Shown: piece after piece, positions 36,275 to 47,864 of the stretch
How the letters are laid out: every line of letters begins with the position of its first letter
Position numbering within the stretch: the stretch's first letter is position 1
DNA from: Zanthoxylum bungeanum
Lineage: Eukaryota; Streptophyta; Magnoliopsida; Sapindales; Rutaceae
DNA length: 64,000 nucleotides
Assembly (NCBI GenBank): GCA_019454045.1
Contig: SKCR01033663.1
Coordinates: 186,001-250,000, forward strand
Direction of reading: 5' to 3'
Program-made: the position numbers and the translations under genes
The notes under the pieces: generated by a model
The model's input: the letters and a program-made list of their open reading frames with translations, nothing else
What the model was told of the DNA's origin: nothing
The model's database searches: none

Positions 36275-36294
36275 GATCCCAATAGACGGCACCA
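36275..36294 (-). promoter_or_regulatory. Primer-binding site of the Tat-like element
   Basis: Minus strand TGGTGCCGTCTATTGGGATC resembles the gypsy site TGGCGCCGTCTGTGGG. It lies just before an apparent LTR end ...CGTCA at 36300. Confidence 0.65.
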
Positions 36295-36319
36295 TCTATT
36301 GACGACCACCATCAACATA

Positions 36320-36924
36320 TTTTTAGCCAATGCTAGAAAGTATTTTGTCAGTGAAGATATCAGGAGCCAGTGGATAATTCTTTAAAGAAAGAGTGTTGAA
36401 AAGTGACTTGACATATTGCATGTACTTGGTAATGGTGCGTGAGCCTTTGCTCAACTGATCTAGAAGACCAGAAATAGTCATAAGACACCCAAGAGAAAGG
36501 GTGACATATGTGTTGGAAAGTAAAGTCCAAGCCTGGCGCGAAGTCTCGGCTGTGGTAATAAAAGGAATAAAAGAAGGAGAGAGAAAGACAAGAATTGCAT
36601 TAAGAAACAGTTGATCTTGGCGTATCCAGAGGACATAACTGGGATTAGGGGACACACCATTTTCAGTTGAGCCACTAGGTGAATGACATGAAAGGGAACC
36701 ATATATATAATCGACAAGATCATATCTTATAAGGAGAGTATGAAATTATTGATGCCAAGATAAATAATTGGTTTGGGTAAGTTTTACTGGACATTGAGCG
36801 GTGACGTTAATGACAATAAGGGAATTTGAACTATCAAGTGATCGCAAAACTACAGGAGGAGAAGCAGAGGATGTGGGAGCCCAGGTAAGGAAACATGAGC
36901 ACTGGAAGTAGAGTCGATAGCCAT
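36320..36924 (-). pseudogene. RE1-like copia gag, truncated
   Basis: ATG at 36922-36924 opens MAIDSTSSAHVSLPGLP. Downstream, NPSYVLWIRQDQLFLNAIL, a SPSFIPFI segment, AETSRQAWTLLSNTY and SKGSRTITKYMQYVKSLFN are hallmarks of the copia gag (UBN2-type) domain. Stops and a frameshift lie between 36655 and 36920, and a TAA stands at the truncated end. Confidence 0.85.
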
Positions 36925-36950
36925 GATAGGATTTTACCTGACTGATACTA

Positions 36951-37139
36951 TGTAGAGTTTGAATACTAAAGTCAGTTTCGTAAGCAAAAGCTTGAAATTG
37001 TTTATTGAGAGTATGTATGTATAAATAAATATTTTAGAGATAAGTATCTACAATTTGAGATGAAGTTAACATCTATCTTCTGAGCTAGAGGTGATATTTA
37101 TCTACAACTGTTGAATTAAAAATGATAAATATACTGACA
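36951..37139 (-). mobile_element. 5' LTR of the RE1-like copia fragment (189 bp)
   Basis: Plus strand TGTAGAGTT...ACTGACA. Short, AT-rich, with the primer site adjoining on the left. Confidence 0.75.
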
Positions 37140-37345
37140 TTGTATGTGATCGATTACAAAGAGAGTATTTGGTGTCCACGGAGCAATGTTAATAATTAAA
37201 TACAAATTATAGTGAAAAAGGTAAGAAGATGAAAAATATGGCCCTAAATAGATAGGCTTGGTAATTTGGCTCAGGCCAGGGCGGAGCTTTAAGAAAAATG
37301 CTTTGCCTAACTCATGAAGTAGTGTTAAATTAAAAATGATTATTT
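37140..37345. other. Spacer between copia fragment and CACTA element
   Basis: About 200 bp, no recognisable feature. Confidence 0.5.
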
Positions 37346-37680
37346 CACTACAAGAAATAAGATCTTTAGTGCCCAAAAATTTAGCGTCGCCAAAATCAAA
37401 CAACGTTAAAAGTGACAAACATCTTGCATCGACTAGAAAAACGACGCTAAAATTAAAACATTTAGCGTCGTTGAAGTACATTTGACACAAAAAAAAATAA
37501 GACATTCAACGTCACTACTTAATTATCGAAGCTAAATATAAAGAATTGTCAATATTTAGCTAACGTACTTTCAACGCAAAAAAAAAATTAGACATTTAGC
37601 ATCGTTACCTAATTATCAACGTTAAATATGAAGAATCGATCGTCAACATTTAGCGTCGCTAGTGAAGAAGCCTTTAAAAA
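37346..37680 (+). repeat. CACTA left terminal and subterminal repeats
   Basis: After the 24-bp terminal sequence, TTTAGCGTCG-type motifs recur near 37370, 37445 (inverted), 37460, 37597 and 37651. They are spaced irregularly, as transposase-binding subterminal repeats are. Confidence 0.8.
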
Positions 37681-37799
37681 TCCCCACCTACTTACGACTC
37701 CATTCTTCTTCCTTCTTCATATCCTAAAAAACCCACGTAAAAAAATTCTTACTTTCACCATTTTCAACCCTAATTCAACACCAAGCTAATTAAAGTATG

Positions 37800-39723
37800 T
37801 ATTTTCTCTAATGTATCTCTATTATTGTAGTAATTTATTTACCCACTATACATTTTTGAGCAAATTTGAGTAAATCCCTTAAAATGAGGTCATCAATATT
37901 GAGTGGCCTAACAACTCTAGAATGGCAACTAAGTCATCAAATGACTAAAAGTGTGCTTATTAACCATTATTAAGCAAACTTTGTTTATATATATGCCTAC
38001 ATCTTTCATTCATGCTTCCAAACTTCATAACACAAACATAAGAGAGTAGAAAAACTTATGAACATCATATATTGTAGCCAAGAACAAAATAAACAATTTT
38101 CTTTCTAATGGAAAGTTGGAAATACTTACTAATTTCTAAGATTTCTCTATTTCCTTCTTGGTTTCTTCCTTTTTCCTTCTCAAACCTCTTTTGTTTTTTT
38201 TTGTTTTTAAGAGCTTAGAATTATTAAGCAAATGAAAAATGAAACCCTTATATACTTAGGGTTTCAAATTTCGAAAATGCTAGAAAAGAAAAGATAATTT
38301 TTGTAATTTTTTAATCAATATTAAAAGAAGCCAAATCTAATTTTGCTACCTTTTCTTTAATATAATTACAAGTGTAACCAATTACACTTGGCCATATAAA
38401 CCATAATCATGATAAAGATAATTTGTATTTAGTTATTCTAATTATTTAATAATTAAATAATTATTTAATTACTTAATACAAATATCTAAATATATGTATC
38501 ATATCTACTTTAAATATTCCATAATAAATATATTTGTGACATGTGTCAAATACTTTATTTGACAATTAATTAATGTGTATTTAATAAAATCATGTATTAA
38601 ATCCAAATACACATTAACTAAGAAATGGTCAGGAAAACCCTTAAGCATGTATCTTTTCGTTTAACTGTTAAATGATTTATAAATAATCAATATTATTTAT
38701 AAATATTACCCCAGTGCTCTACGAGTATGTTTCATTAATGAGAAGGCATATCCGTCAAGAAATCTAATTTCGTGTCCATAATCTACCCACTCATAAATTA
38801 TGACGACCACGGATAAACTCGCTGAACCATACAGGTTGAGGTCATCGCATATGTATAATCCATCCGTCACAGGTATCCAAATTATCCCATAGATATAGAT
38901 ATAAATGTCAAATCTCTATAGGTATAATCATGTCGACGTATCTATTAACAATCTCTTAAATAACACTTAGAAGTTACTTCTACAGTGTACCATGGGCCCA
39001 TGAATTTAACAGATTGCTAATTCCATATTGAATATCTATGCTCTGTACACAGAATTGACGGATCCTATCTTGATACACACATGATATCCTGAGGATCAGT
39101 CCACACCCAACGAACAGGCGGAGGTCTGATCTAAATAGATCGGTGACGTGACTGCCGTCAAAGTATGGAGGATACCTCATACTTCCACGGTGGTATCTTA
39201 AGTCAAAGGATCACTATGCTACTCAACCCGAGAAGATTCCTATTGATGTTGGTGTACCATCTATTAGGAAATCTTCGGTGAGTCATTTAGTGTTTATCAA
39301 ATAAACACCTACGCGTCTATACGAGTCTCCCAAGACTCATGGTTTATTGGGATAAACCATCGGACCAAGTATCGATATACGACATGTACTGGTCTTAGCA
39401 GATTTTACTAACTGACATGTGTCATTAAATCTTGATCAGGAACTTTATTTGAGAATATATAACTAATAGTGACGCTTCCTAATGTCAATTACAAACTACG
39501 TTATAACTACGCACTACGCTGTAAATCCTGAGGTCTTTGTCTAATATATACATATCACAAAATCATATTTAGTTTCAATCTAATCGTAATTAGATCGAAT
39601 ACGTATATAAAAATAAATGGTGCAACCATTAAGTAAGTAATATTATGGAAAAATAGATTATTCGTATTCATGAATCGAACATAAATACGATCCGGATTGG
39701 CACTCTGAGCACCAACCCTAACA
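37800..39723 (-). mobile_element. Solo copia LTR inside the CACTA element (about 1.92 kb)
   Basis: Read on the minus strand it begins TGTTAGGGTTGGTGCTC, a common copia LTR start. GTATG flanks both sides (37795-37799 and 39724-39728) as a 5-bp target duplication. With that duplication the plus-strand left end is TA, not TG, so the exact left end is slightly uncertain. No internal domains and no second LTR. Confidence 0.7.
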
Positions 39724-41141
39724 GTATGATTGTGTATTATTTCGAGCAGAGTATGAATTCCTTGAGAATTATCCAATCTATGGAGAAAAATCGGTATAAG
39801 ATCTGTTGTACTGGGAAGAAAGTGTCTACAAAGATGTTGCACTATTTTCCATTAACACCCAGACTACAAAGATTGTTTATATAACGTCACACCACATTTG
39901 ACATGATATGGCATTATGATAAGAGAGTTGGTGATGAGGGTGTTCTTAAACACCCTGCTGATGCAACTGAGTGGAAATTCTTTGATGATATGTACTTGTA
40001 TTTCGTCGATGACCCTCGTAATATCAAGTTAGGTCTCGCATATGATATTTTTAATTTTTTTGGAAACATGTATAACTCTTACAACATATGGCCTATGATA
40101 ATTATAACTTATAACTTATCACCGTGAAAGTATATGAAATATCACCGATAAAGATATTGATGTTTACTTGAGGCCATTAATTGAAGAGTTACATATATTA
40201 TGGAATATTGGTGTAACTACTTACGATATAGTTACTAAGCAATATTTTCAAATGGAAGCGACGTTAATATGGACTATTAACAACTTTTTAGCATATGATT
40301 CTCTATATTGGTGGAGTACTAAGGGTTATATGGAAAATCCAATTTTTCCGGGTGAGACATCATCACAAAATTTTTCGAAAAATATTGGATATACGGGACA
40401 CAAAAGATTTTTAGACCTTAGTCATCCATCGATGAGAAGTAAATTATTTAACGGTCCAAAGCCTAGAAGCATGCCCAATGGTTTATCTGACAAATATCAC
40501 CCCCGAGAAACATCCTAATAATAATGACATCATGAGACCGTGCTTGGAAGTAGTAGAAATAACCAAAATATCAGTGAGAAGTAACGAAGGACGTTCCTTA
40601 AGTTATTTGAGGCAACTGTGAGTTTTTTCCTGTACCCAAACTTTTACAATGTATAATATATCTTCCTTTCCCTAATCAATGATTTCACGTGCATTTCAAA
40701 TAAATAATCAGATAGAGAATGACGATGCAAGCCCCTCCAATGTTATAGTGGTTTTGCAAGACAAGCATATGAGTATTTTGATTGTATGGTTAATGGTGTG
40801 CGCTTTATTAGAGAACAAATAGATATTTCACACTCAATGCAAAACTATAGGATTATAGTTACAGGAGACCATGGTGATGATACTATTGATTTTCACAGTG
40901 TCCCGCGAGGAGTTATTGAGTTGATTTACAGGCCTAATCGTCGGATTGTCTTGTTCAATGCAAGTTGTTTGACATTGATCCTAGGAAGAGGAGAATTCAG
41001 TTCCATCACCATCTAATATCGATCAACGTTCAACATGCTTGGTACAATGATGATCCATACATTTTCTGTCATAAAACATGTCCTGTCATGTATCTGGATG
41101 ACCCTAAATTTAGGAATGGATGGAAAGTCATGGAAAAATAA
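39724..41141 (+). pseudogene. CACTA TNP2-type transposase, N-terminus missing
   Basis: The plus strand reads MIWHYDKRVGDEGVLKHPAD, then DPRNIKLGLAYDIFNFFGNM (39903-40127), then a region with IEELHILWNIGVTTYD and WTINNFLAYDSLYWWSTKGY (40168-40518), matching the Transposase_21 core. At 40786-41130 come VNGVRFIREQ... and VPRGVIELIY, then in a shifted frame a stretch matching the DUF4216-type tail. Stops and frameshifts separate the blocks. Only about 60 codons of sequence before the core survive to the right of the solo LTR. Confidence 0.85.
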
Positions 41142-41435
41142 GCACTGATGATCACTTCAAAGAGGATGTTAAGCACGACAATACCGAGCAAATATTTCAG
41201 TTGTCAAATGTTGTATAGAATAATATTATCACTATTAAGCTTACCTGAGATGACATTGATGCTATTGAGGTCATCCAAAACTTGGATGACGACAAAGAAA
41301 GATGATGACCGAGAAGAAGATGTAGTCAAAGATGAGTTTACGTCGGACGATAAAACTGATTAGACATTTAATAATGATTAATAAATTTATACATTTTATT
41401 AAAGTTTAATAAAAAAATTAAAATTGTCTAATGTC

Positions 41436-41464
<29 letters not shown>
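41436..41464. repeat. (AT)n microsatellite
   Basis: About 14 uninterrupted AT units between the two CACTA genes. Confidence 0.95.
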
Positions 41465-41468
<4 letters not shown>

Positions 41469-41993
41469 CTATTAGAGTCGCTACAGACATGCGACGGTAA
41501 ATCTCAATCGTAAATTGGTGACGCAAAAAGTATGGAGGGAAAAATAAAAATTTAAAGTTTTTAATTTCAATATTTAGCACCGCCAAACTAGTTTGCAACG
41601 CTAACGGTACAATATTTAGTGTCACATGAATCTTGTAACTTTTAATGTCGCCACTTATAGGCGATGCTACAGGTGCAAATTAAATATTTAGCATCGCTCA
41701 ACTTGGTGGTGCTAAAGGTTCTTTATAATAACCAGAATAGTAATACAAATATCACTCTCTCAAACGAATATCACTCTCTCTCAAGATAAGCACTCTCCCT
41801 CCAAATATCATATGTAATTTTTTTTTTCTAATTTTTTGTTGTGGTTTGTTTTTTAATTTTTTTGTAGATAAAATTGAGGGTTGTAGGGTTGTAAGAGGAA
41901 TATTGAAATCCCCATTATTCTTAAAGAATTGGTGTGCCTCAAATTGAGGCACTGCCACAACTTGTTCGCATAACTGACAGTTAATTTTTTTAG
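41465..41993 (+). other. CACTA intergenic region with subterminal-type motifs
   Basis: Contains TTTAGCACCGCC, TTTAGTGTCAC and TTTAGCATCGCT variants of the end motif (41575-41700), then an untranslated stretch before the second gene. Finding these motifs in mid-element suggests an internal rearrangement or an older end. Confidence 0.5.
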
Positions 41994-43395
41994 ATGGCCC
42001 CTAGACAAACCAAAAGACTTGCTCCATCCACCGACAATGTGGTAGGTTCAACCTCTGCTTGCTCAGGCCGCTGACCTAACCCCCATAGTCAGACGATCAC
42101 GGGGTCATACAAGGGGTTTGGAGTTGGCACGTTAAGTGAAGGCCCATAGATGAATATCGATTCATATATTTGACGATGGTGAGAGACAGTTAGGCCACCA
42201 TAACTCACAGTTCAACAATGCAATTAGGACTATTGCGAGGTGTGACACTCCCTAACAGTACAAGTGTTGGACGAAGAAACTGGAGCAAATGTGCCACAGC
42301 TTGCTCGTGGTCTTTTAAGTAAGTATCAATTTTACTTTTTATTTTTATTTAAATGATACTTCTAAATATATATTTTTTGCAAGAGTAGTTCGACTTTGAC
42401 TTGTCCGCTCTGAATGTGGCCAAGTACGTTAAGCACTGCATGAGCAAGTTTTACGCGAATAATCACACGAAGAAACTCAAGCTCATCTTCGATGAGTATG
42501 GTGTGGCTAATGCTATTTCTCATCGGCAGCTTGACATCAGTCATTAGGATTGGGTGTATATATGCCGCATGTGGGATTCAGAGGAATACGCGGTAAGTTT
42601 TAAATTTCCATAATATTTCATTTTACAGTCTTTTTCAAATAAAATAATGACTAACTTCTTTTTTTATAGAAAATTTGTAAGCGAAACATGTCGGAGGCTC
42701 AAAGCTGTTTTCCACGCATCGCGAGGAACACTCCGAAGTAAGTGGGTATACGTTTACTTAACTATATTTTAAAAATATTTAATTACTAATTAATATTTTT
42801 CGTCTACAGCAAAGCAGCATGGGAGAGGTTCTTCAGCCCCTCCCGATGTCAGATTTTTCCAGCTCACCCACACTTAAGATAAAAATTGGTTGAACGATGC
42901 CGCCCGAGAGTGTTATGGAAGTGTTTAATTACATAAAATATGTAAAGTTTTAGTATTTTCTACTATTTTTTAACTAACATGTAATCATAAAATGTAGGAA
43001 TGCATGGTGGAGATCCAGACACAGAACCTCACATAGGGCTTACAGCCTTTGGCTGATGAGGAACTTTCGCTTCAGGTGTTCCAGAACACCACCTCTTACA
43101 TTGTCGGATTGGAACTCGTCGAAAGGCGGCAACAGCTAATTCTCGATCATCTGGCACCTCAGAGGATGTCACTATATTGAGGGGGAAGTTGAAGCTGACT
43201 CAAGACCGGCTAGACTGGTTGGAGATACAGAATGATATGATGATGAGGCAGAAGGAGGAGCACGATCAAGAAATGGTGAGCTTGCTGGTGCTTCTGAAGA
43301 GATCGTTCGCTCAAGGAGGTGTTGTAGGATCGAACCTCATGGTTCCTTCAGGTCCGACAGACGTAGCACTGACCCCGATCAATCATCCAGCATGA
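41994..43395 (+). pseudogene. Second CACTA gene (Transposase_24-like), intron-containing
   Basis: ATG 41994 opens MAPRQTKRLAPSTDNVVGST. GT...AG introns are readable at about 42319-42383, 42593-42669 and 42738-42809. Exons encode SALNVAKYVKHCMSKFYANN, a WDSEEYAKICKRNMSEAQ segment, and a C-terminal coiled-coil-like part (RDRLDWLEIQNDMMMRQKEE type, 43177-43395). These match the plant En/Spm accessory transposase family PF03004 in order. Scattered stops show it is dead. Confidence 0.65.
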
Positions 43396-43539
43396 TTTGT
43401 TTATTTAATATAATAAAACTTTTTAATGTAATAAAATATTTAGTTTATATATAATAATAATTCTAAATTTTTTTTTTAAATTTAAAAAATATTTTTAAAA
43501 TATATGTGTAATTATCAATAATTACATATATATTTTATT

Positions 43540-43910
43540 CATATTTATTTTTTAATAATTTTAAATAGATTTAGTGTTGGCACTATAGTGATGCTAAATC
43601 TCTGGAATTTAGTGTCGAAAATACAAATATCGATGTTAATAGAAATTCACATTTAGTGACACCAAATATAGCGACACAAAACTATTCACTTTCTACATCG
43701 TCGTATATTGGTTTCAGTGACGATAACCAGCGACGTAAAGTTGAATATTTAGTATCGCTTATGCTTCATCGACTCTAAAATATTTCTGCGACCAATCTTT
43801 AACATTTATTTTTTTCGTTGCCATCTTTTGACATCAAATTTTTTAACGTCAATTCTTACTTCTTTTAGCATCGATGTTTGCCGACGCTAAAAGATCTTAT
43901 TCGTGTAGTT
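43540..43910 (-). repeat. CACTA right subterminal and terminal repeats
   Basis: Motifs TTTAGTGTTGGCAC, TTTAGTGTCG, CAGCGACGTAAAG and GACGCTAAAAGATC recur up to the terminus at 43910. Confidence 0.78.
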
Positions 43911-45676
43911 TGATTTAAAAAAATCTACCTAATTAGTAATTACTTGTTAGACCCATATTTTCTTATTGAAATACAATATTTAATAACTTTGAAAACTAAA
44001 AAATTATGTCTATAATGATCATAATAATAGTAATAATGGTAATAGGCTAACCCGGCTCGGCGGGCCAAACCCCTCCCAGCCACGCACGGACATTGCCCAG
44101 TTCGTAAATATCCCGAACATTCATCCACAAACACAGGAACTAATAAGTATTTTATTATTAATTAATTCCAATGATTAAGGATAAATATTCATTTTTCTGA
44201 AATTCATATTCAAACGTATTCTCATATTTGTTAAGTATTAAAATATTATGTAAAATTTGATACGATGATGCAAACATGGACAATTCAGACGCTCGCCACT
44301 GGTTCCTAAATTTTTTATTATTATAATCCTTAAATAACTAATAATTAAGGATTTCAAATTTATTTATTATAATATTAATTTATGATTAAATATCTCCAAA
44401 ATATAAAAATCACGAAGACTGCCGTGACTACAAAGAAATCTGAAAATTTAACAGCTCGGATACCTTCCTATAATAATTTTTTATCATCAAATCAATGGTC
44501 ATCAGAATATAAATTTACACCATACACGTGGAATGACCATTGCAAGTGATGTAATATTCATTCAAGAATGTTCAATTAATAGCTGCTGTCTCACTCTTGC
44601 TTGTTGTTCATATTTTAAATATGTATATTATAAAATATTCATGCATAATCTATAAAAATAATATGTAGGGATAATAATTATGCATTAAATCAATAAAATT
44701 AATAATTAAAAAAATTTGAGAATCTGTAGATTATTGAAAAACAAAATCAACTCGAGTGTTGACTCTTTTTTTAAGAATTTATTAGCCCGTCACGATGTAT
44801 TATAGATTTTTTGTGACTAACGTTCTCTCATAATACCTGATTACTTCTTGATTAAGGGACACTCCTTTGAATCAAGAACATGAACTAGGAAATGATAGAA
44901 CTCTCTTCAACTCTAGACTTAAACTCTCTTAATGTGCGTAGGATTAGAAAAAGAAGAATGAAAGATGAAAATGAATGAATAAAACATGAGAACCCAAGAT
45001 CCTATTTATAAACATTAAAAGTTTTCATTGAAGAGGTACTCTTATGCTTAAGGATGTAATTTTTAAAATGTCATAACTCTTCAATATACCCTTTCAACTC
45101 AAAAGTCATATATTTTTCCCTTTAAATGGTATATTCATTCATTTGGTGTCTTTTCTAAATGTCACATATAAAATACATGTCTTATCAAAATACACCCTTT
45201 TATAAATACACCTTATATTTAAGTAATTTCCTACAGTTGTTGTTGCTACTGTTCGCGGTAGATTTTAATTTTTTTATTTTATTTTTTGGAAATGTTAGAA
45301 TTCTTGCTGTCAAACTACTCGACTCGGGTTTAAGCGGAACAGGTAAAACTCTCGACTGCCTCCAAGTTTTTACAAAAAATACATCTCATATACTCAAACC
45401 CAGAACCTAATAACAAAATCTTAAAGTATTTTTATCATCAAACCAAATCACCTATTCGCTGTAGATGCTATCGCTATTGTTTCTCATATTTTTCAACAAT
45501 TTACACCATTTACACCATGCACGTGGAATAACAAAGTCAAGTAATATTCATTCAAGAAGGTTCAAATTCTGGCCTTGAAAATTGCTTGCTATAGTGCATG
45601 CAGTGGCAATTGATTGATTGAGGTTTTCATAAAAAAAAAATGAAAGGAGGATCGATGGACATTAATAAAAAGTAGT
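43911..45676. other. AT-rich spacer, no gene seen
   Basis: No frame with family resemblance. It holds one member of a 58-bp dispersed repeat (45308-45365). The frame at 45159-45410 shows no recognisable motif. Confidence 0.5.
45308..45365. repeat. 58-bp dispersed repeat, copy 1
   Basis: TGTCAAACTACTCGACTC... matches 47526-47583 at about three quarters of positions, mostly differing by transitions. Family not recognised. Confidence 0.6.
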
Positions 45677-45998
45677 GTTTTAAAAATTGGATTGATATCA
45701 TCAATTTAAAAAATTTAATGAGTTATTTGGTTCGACCAGTTGAATCACTGTGATTAGATCGATAGAATCGACTGACATAATAAATAATTTTAATTATTTA
45801 AAAATTATAAAAATATTTATATTTAATTTTTGGTTTAATTTTTTTTACTAAGAACCGGCTGAAACAGTTTATTGATTTTTATAGATTTTGATCAGTTTTT
45901 TTATACACAAATTTTTAGGATTCAATTGGATCAGATTCATTATTGGTTTCAATTTGACCGGTTCAACAACCAGTCCAATCCGATACAATTTTAAAAAC
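45677..45998. mobile_element. MITE candidate, 322 bp
   Basis: The ends GTTTTAAAAATTGGATTGAT and (reverse complement of the right end) GTTTTTAAAATTGTATCGG form imperfect terminal inverted repeats. The inside repeats GGTTCGACC/GACCGGTTC motifs. No coding capacity and no clear target duplication. Confidence 0.55.
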
Positions 45999-46020
45999 AA
46001 TGATAAAAAGAATAGCACTA

Positions 46021-46402
46021 ATTTCCCCCCTCCCCCCTCCCCTGCAAATTCCCCTCCCTTGTCCCCCTATGAATTTACATAATTACCAATTTTCTTAAAA
46101 ATTTTCCCAAAATAAGTATTTATATGTATTTTGTTAAATAATTATTTTGTTATTTTATTAATTAAATATATTTATTTTATAAATTTATTTTTTTTGTTAA
46201 AATCATATATTTTTTATTCTTTAAATATCTATTATTTTTAATTTATTTAATCAATATTACAAATTTCGTATTTATTGTTAAATATAAATTAATAAAATTT
46301 AATTAATAAAATGATCAATGGGTAAATATTTTTAAGATTAGGGAGATTTTTAACATTTTGGGTGGGGGACGGAGGATGTGGTGTTAAGGGAGGGGGAGAA
46401 AT
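46021..46402. mobile_element. MITE candidate with C-rich terminal inverted repeats, 382 bp
   Basis: The left end ATTTCCCCCCTCCCCCCTCC is mirrored by GGGAGGGGGAGAAAT at the right end, with further matching C-rich and G-rich blocks inside each end. The centre is extremely AT-rich. Confidence 0.55.
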
Positions 46403-47525
46403 AAATTTATAAAAAGAAATCCCAATGCTATCATATCATGACAACATAAAATTTTATCATAATGGGGGACCCTAAATAATAGAAATTTTGTCAGAAATTT
46501 AATGCACAGGCCACATCCGACTATCGCCGTCACAATTTCATTTTTTTAAGTCCCTCTCTAAACCAACTTGTTGCTCAAATTCTATTACTGCACTCGCATA
46601 ATTTTCTTTTATTTTGTTAATATTTTTTATTTGTGTCTTTTTTCACTTCTAGGGAAAATTTCAAGTTATTAAAATATATTATTTGAGTTATTTTAAATTT
46701 ATATTTATTTATTTATTTCAAGTCATTGACGGGATTCAGCATTATAATTAATGGCATTAGTCAGATTAAATTGAGTTGTCTACTTATATTTAAATTATAC
46801 TACATCTACATGTGTCAAGGGCTTAAGCAAACAAAGGTTATTATTAATTATACATAAAAAAGAACATAAGTGAATATTGGAGAAACTGTTTGCTTTCTTC
46901 GCGTCAAAAATCAAACATCTATCTTAAATTTATTTACACTTTTGTTTCTTTTGGTTTAATTTAAATATTTAAATATTATTAAATATAGATTTTTTGGGTG
47001 TTATTTGTGATTCTTTTCGATTGTTATGAATTTAACATGTTTAATGCTTTGTATATGGTGAAAAATCATTCATCAAAAGTCAAAAACTTGAATGAGACAA
47101 ATTTAAATTTAAAAGTACTTAAATAATACATTTTAATTATGTATGGTCTCTTAATTTATTGCTATGTTGTTTAATAAATGAATTACATATCTGGGAAATT
47201 TATTTTTGAGGTGGTGATAATTAATGAAAACCCTTGCTTATAAAAAATTATTAATCCATCAAATTTGATAACTTTCTTTACATAATATATTTGCCACCAT
47301 TCTCTTTAACTAATCAATCAATTGAATCTTGTGCATCAAATTTGATAAGTTTATAAGTTAGGTTATATTCTCAGTGCAATATTTATAAATTATCTTATAT
47401 TATTAATTAATATTCTCTACTAAACGATGTTTTAATCAAATAAGTGATTACTTATCCTACTTATGATATTAAATGTAACATAATGATACAGTGAAAAAAA
47501 AAATTAGAAACGTTGGAAACTCCTC
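46403..47525. other. AT-rich spacer, no feature seen
   Basis: No conserved frame or repeat recognised. Confidence 0.5.
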
Positions 47526-47583
47526 TATCAAATCACTCGATTCAGGTTTAAACGGAGCAGGTAAAATCCTCAACTGTACTGAA
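47526..47583. repeat. 58-bp dispersed repeat, copy 2
   Basis: Partner of 45308-45365, same orientation, no length difference. Confidence 0.6.
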
Positions 47584-47864
47584 GATCAGATCCTAAATCT
47601 CACACCAACAAGCCATGTGACATGAGGAATATAGTGATAAAGACATGTATTGTCTTATGTCTACGCACAAAAGATCGATTGTTTTGCTTATTTTGTACAA
47701 AATATATACATACACACCAACTCAAATGTCAACCGTTACTAAAAATATTAAAAAAAAAATGGCAGAAGCGCCGGGAAAAAGCTGTGATTATATTTGTTCT
47801 TTGTAAAAAAGCACATGGAAAAAGCTGCATTAAAAATAGAGTAATGATTAAGGGTGGTAATTTG

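Larger units (their letters stand above)
26698..36318 (-). mobile_element. Tat-like Ty3/gypsy element with antisense accessory ORF, partial
   Basis: On the minus strand: a primer site (36275-36294), gag, protease, RT, RNase H plus a second RNase H-like region, and integrase, which is Ty3/gypsy order. Downstream come a 127-bp tandem array and, on the opposite strand, the accessory ORF at 26701-28180. Tat elements are known to carry extra ORFs, sometimes antisense between pol and the 3' LTR, and variable tandem repeats in that zone. About 19 bp of the 5' LTR seem to remain at 36300-36318. The 3' LTR lies beyond the copia A insertion. Confidence 0.75.
36320..37139 (-). mobile_element. Truncated copia element with a short LTR (RE1-like)
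   Basis: Minus strand: 189-bp LTR (36951-37139, TGTCAGTATATT...CTCTACA), primer site TAGTATCAGTCAG (36938-36950, close to TGGTATCAGAGC), then gag. It ends within gag at about 36320, next to the Tat-like LTR remnant. Confidence 0.8.
37346..43910 (+). mobile_element. CACTA (En/Spm-type) DNA transposon, degenerate, 6.6 kb
   Basis: Left terminus CACTACAAGAAATAAGATCTTTAG; right terminus is its near reverse complement (CTAAAAGATCTTATTCGTGTAGT). Subterminal regions at both ends are full of the short motif TTTAGCGTCG in both orientations. Inside are a TNP2-type transposase and a second intron-containing gene, both on the plus strand. The 3-bp target duplication is not preserved (TTT versus TGA). A solo LTR interrupts the 5' part. 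Confidence 0.9.

Noticed and set aside
45159..45410. Possible small host gene
   Set aside because: No conserved motif, no splice or regulatory context, and part overlaps the 58-bp dispersed repeat.
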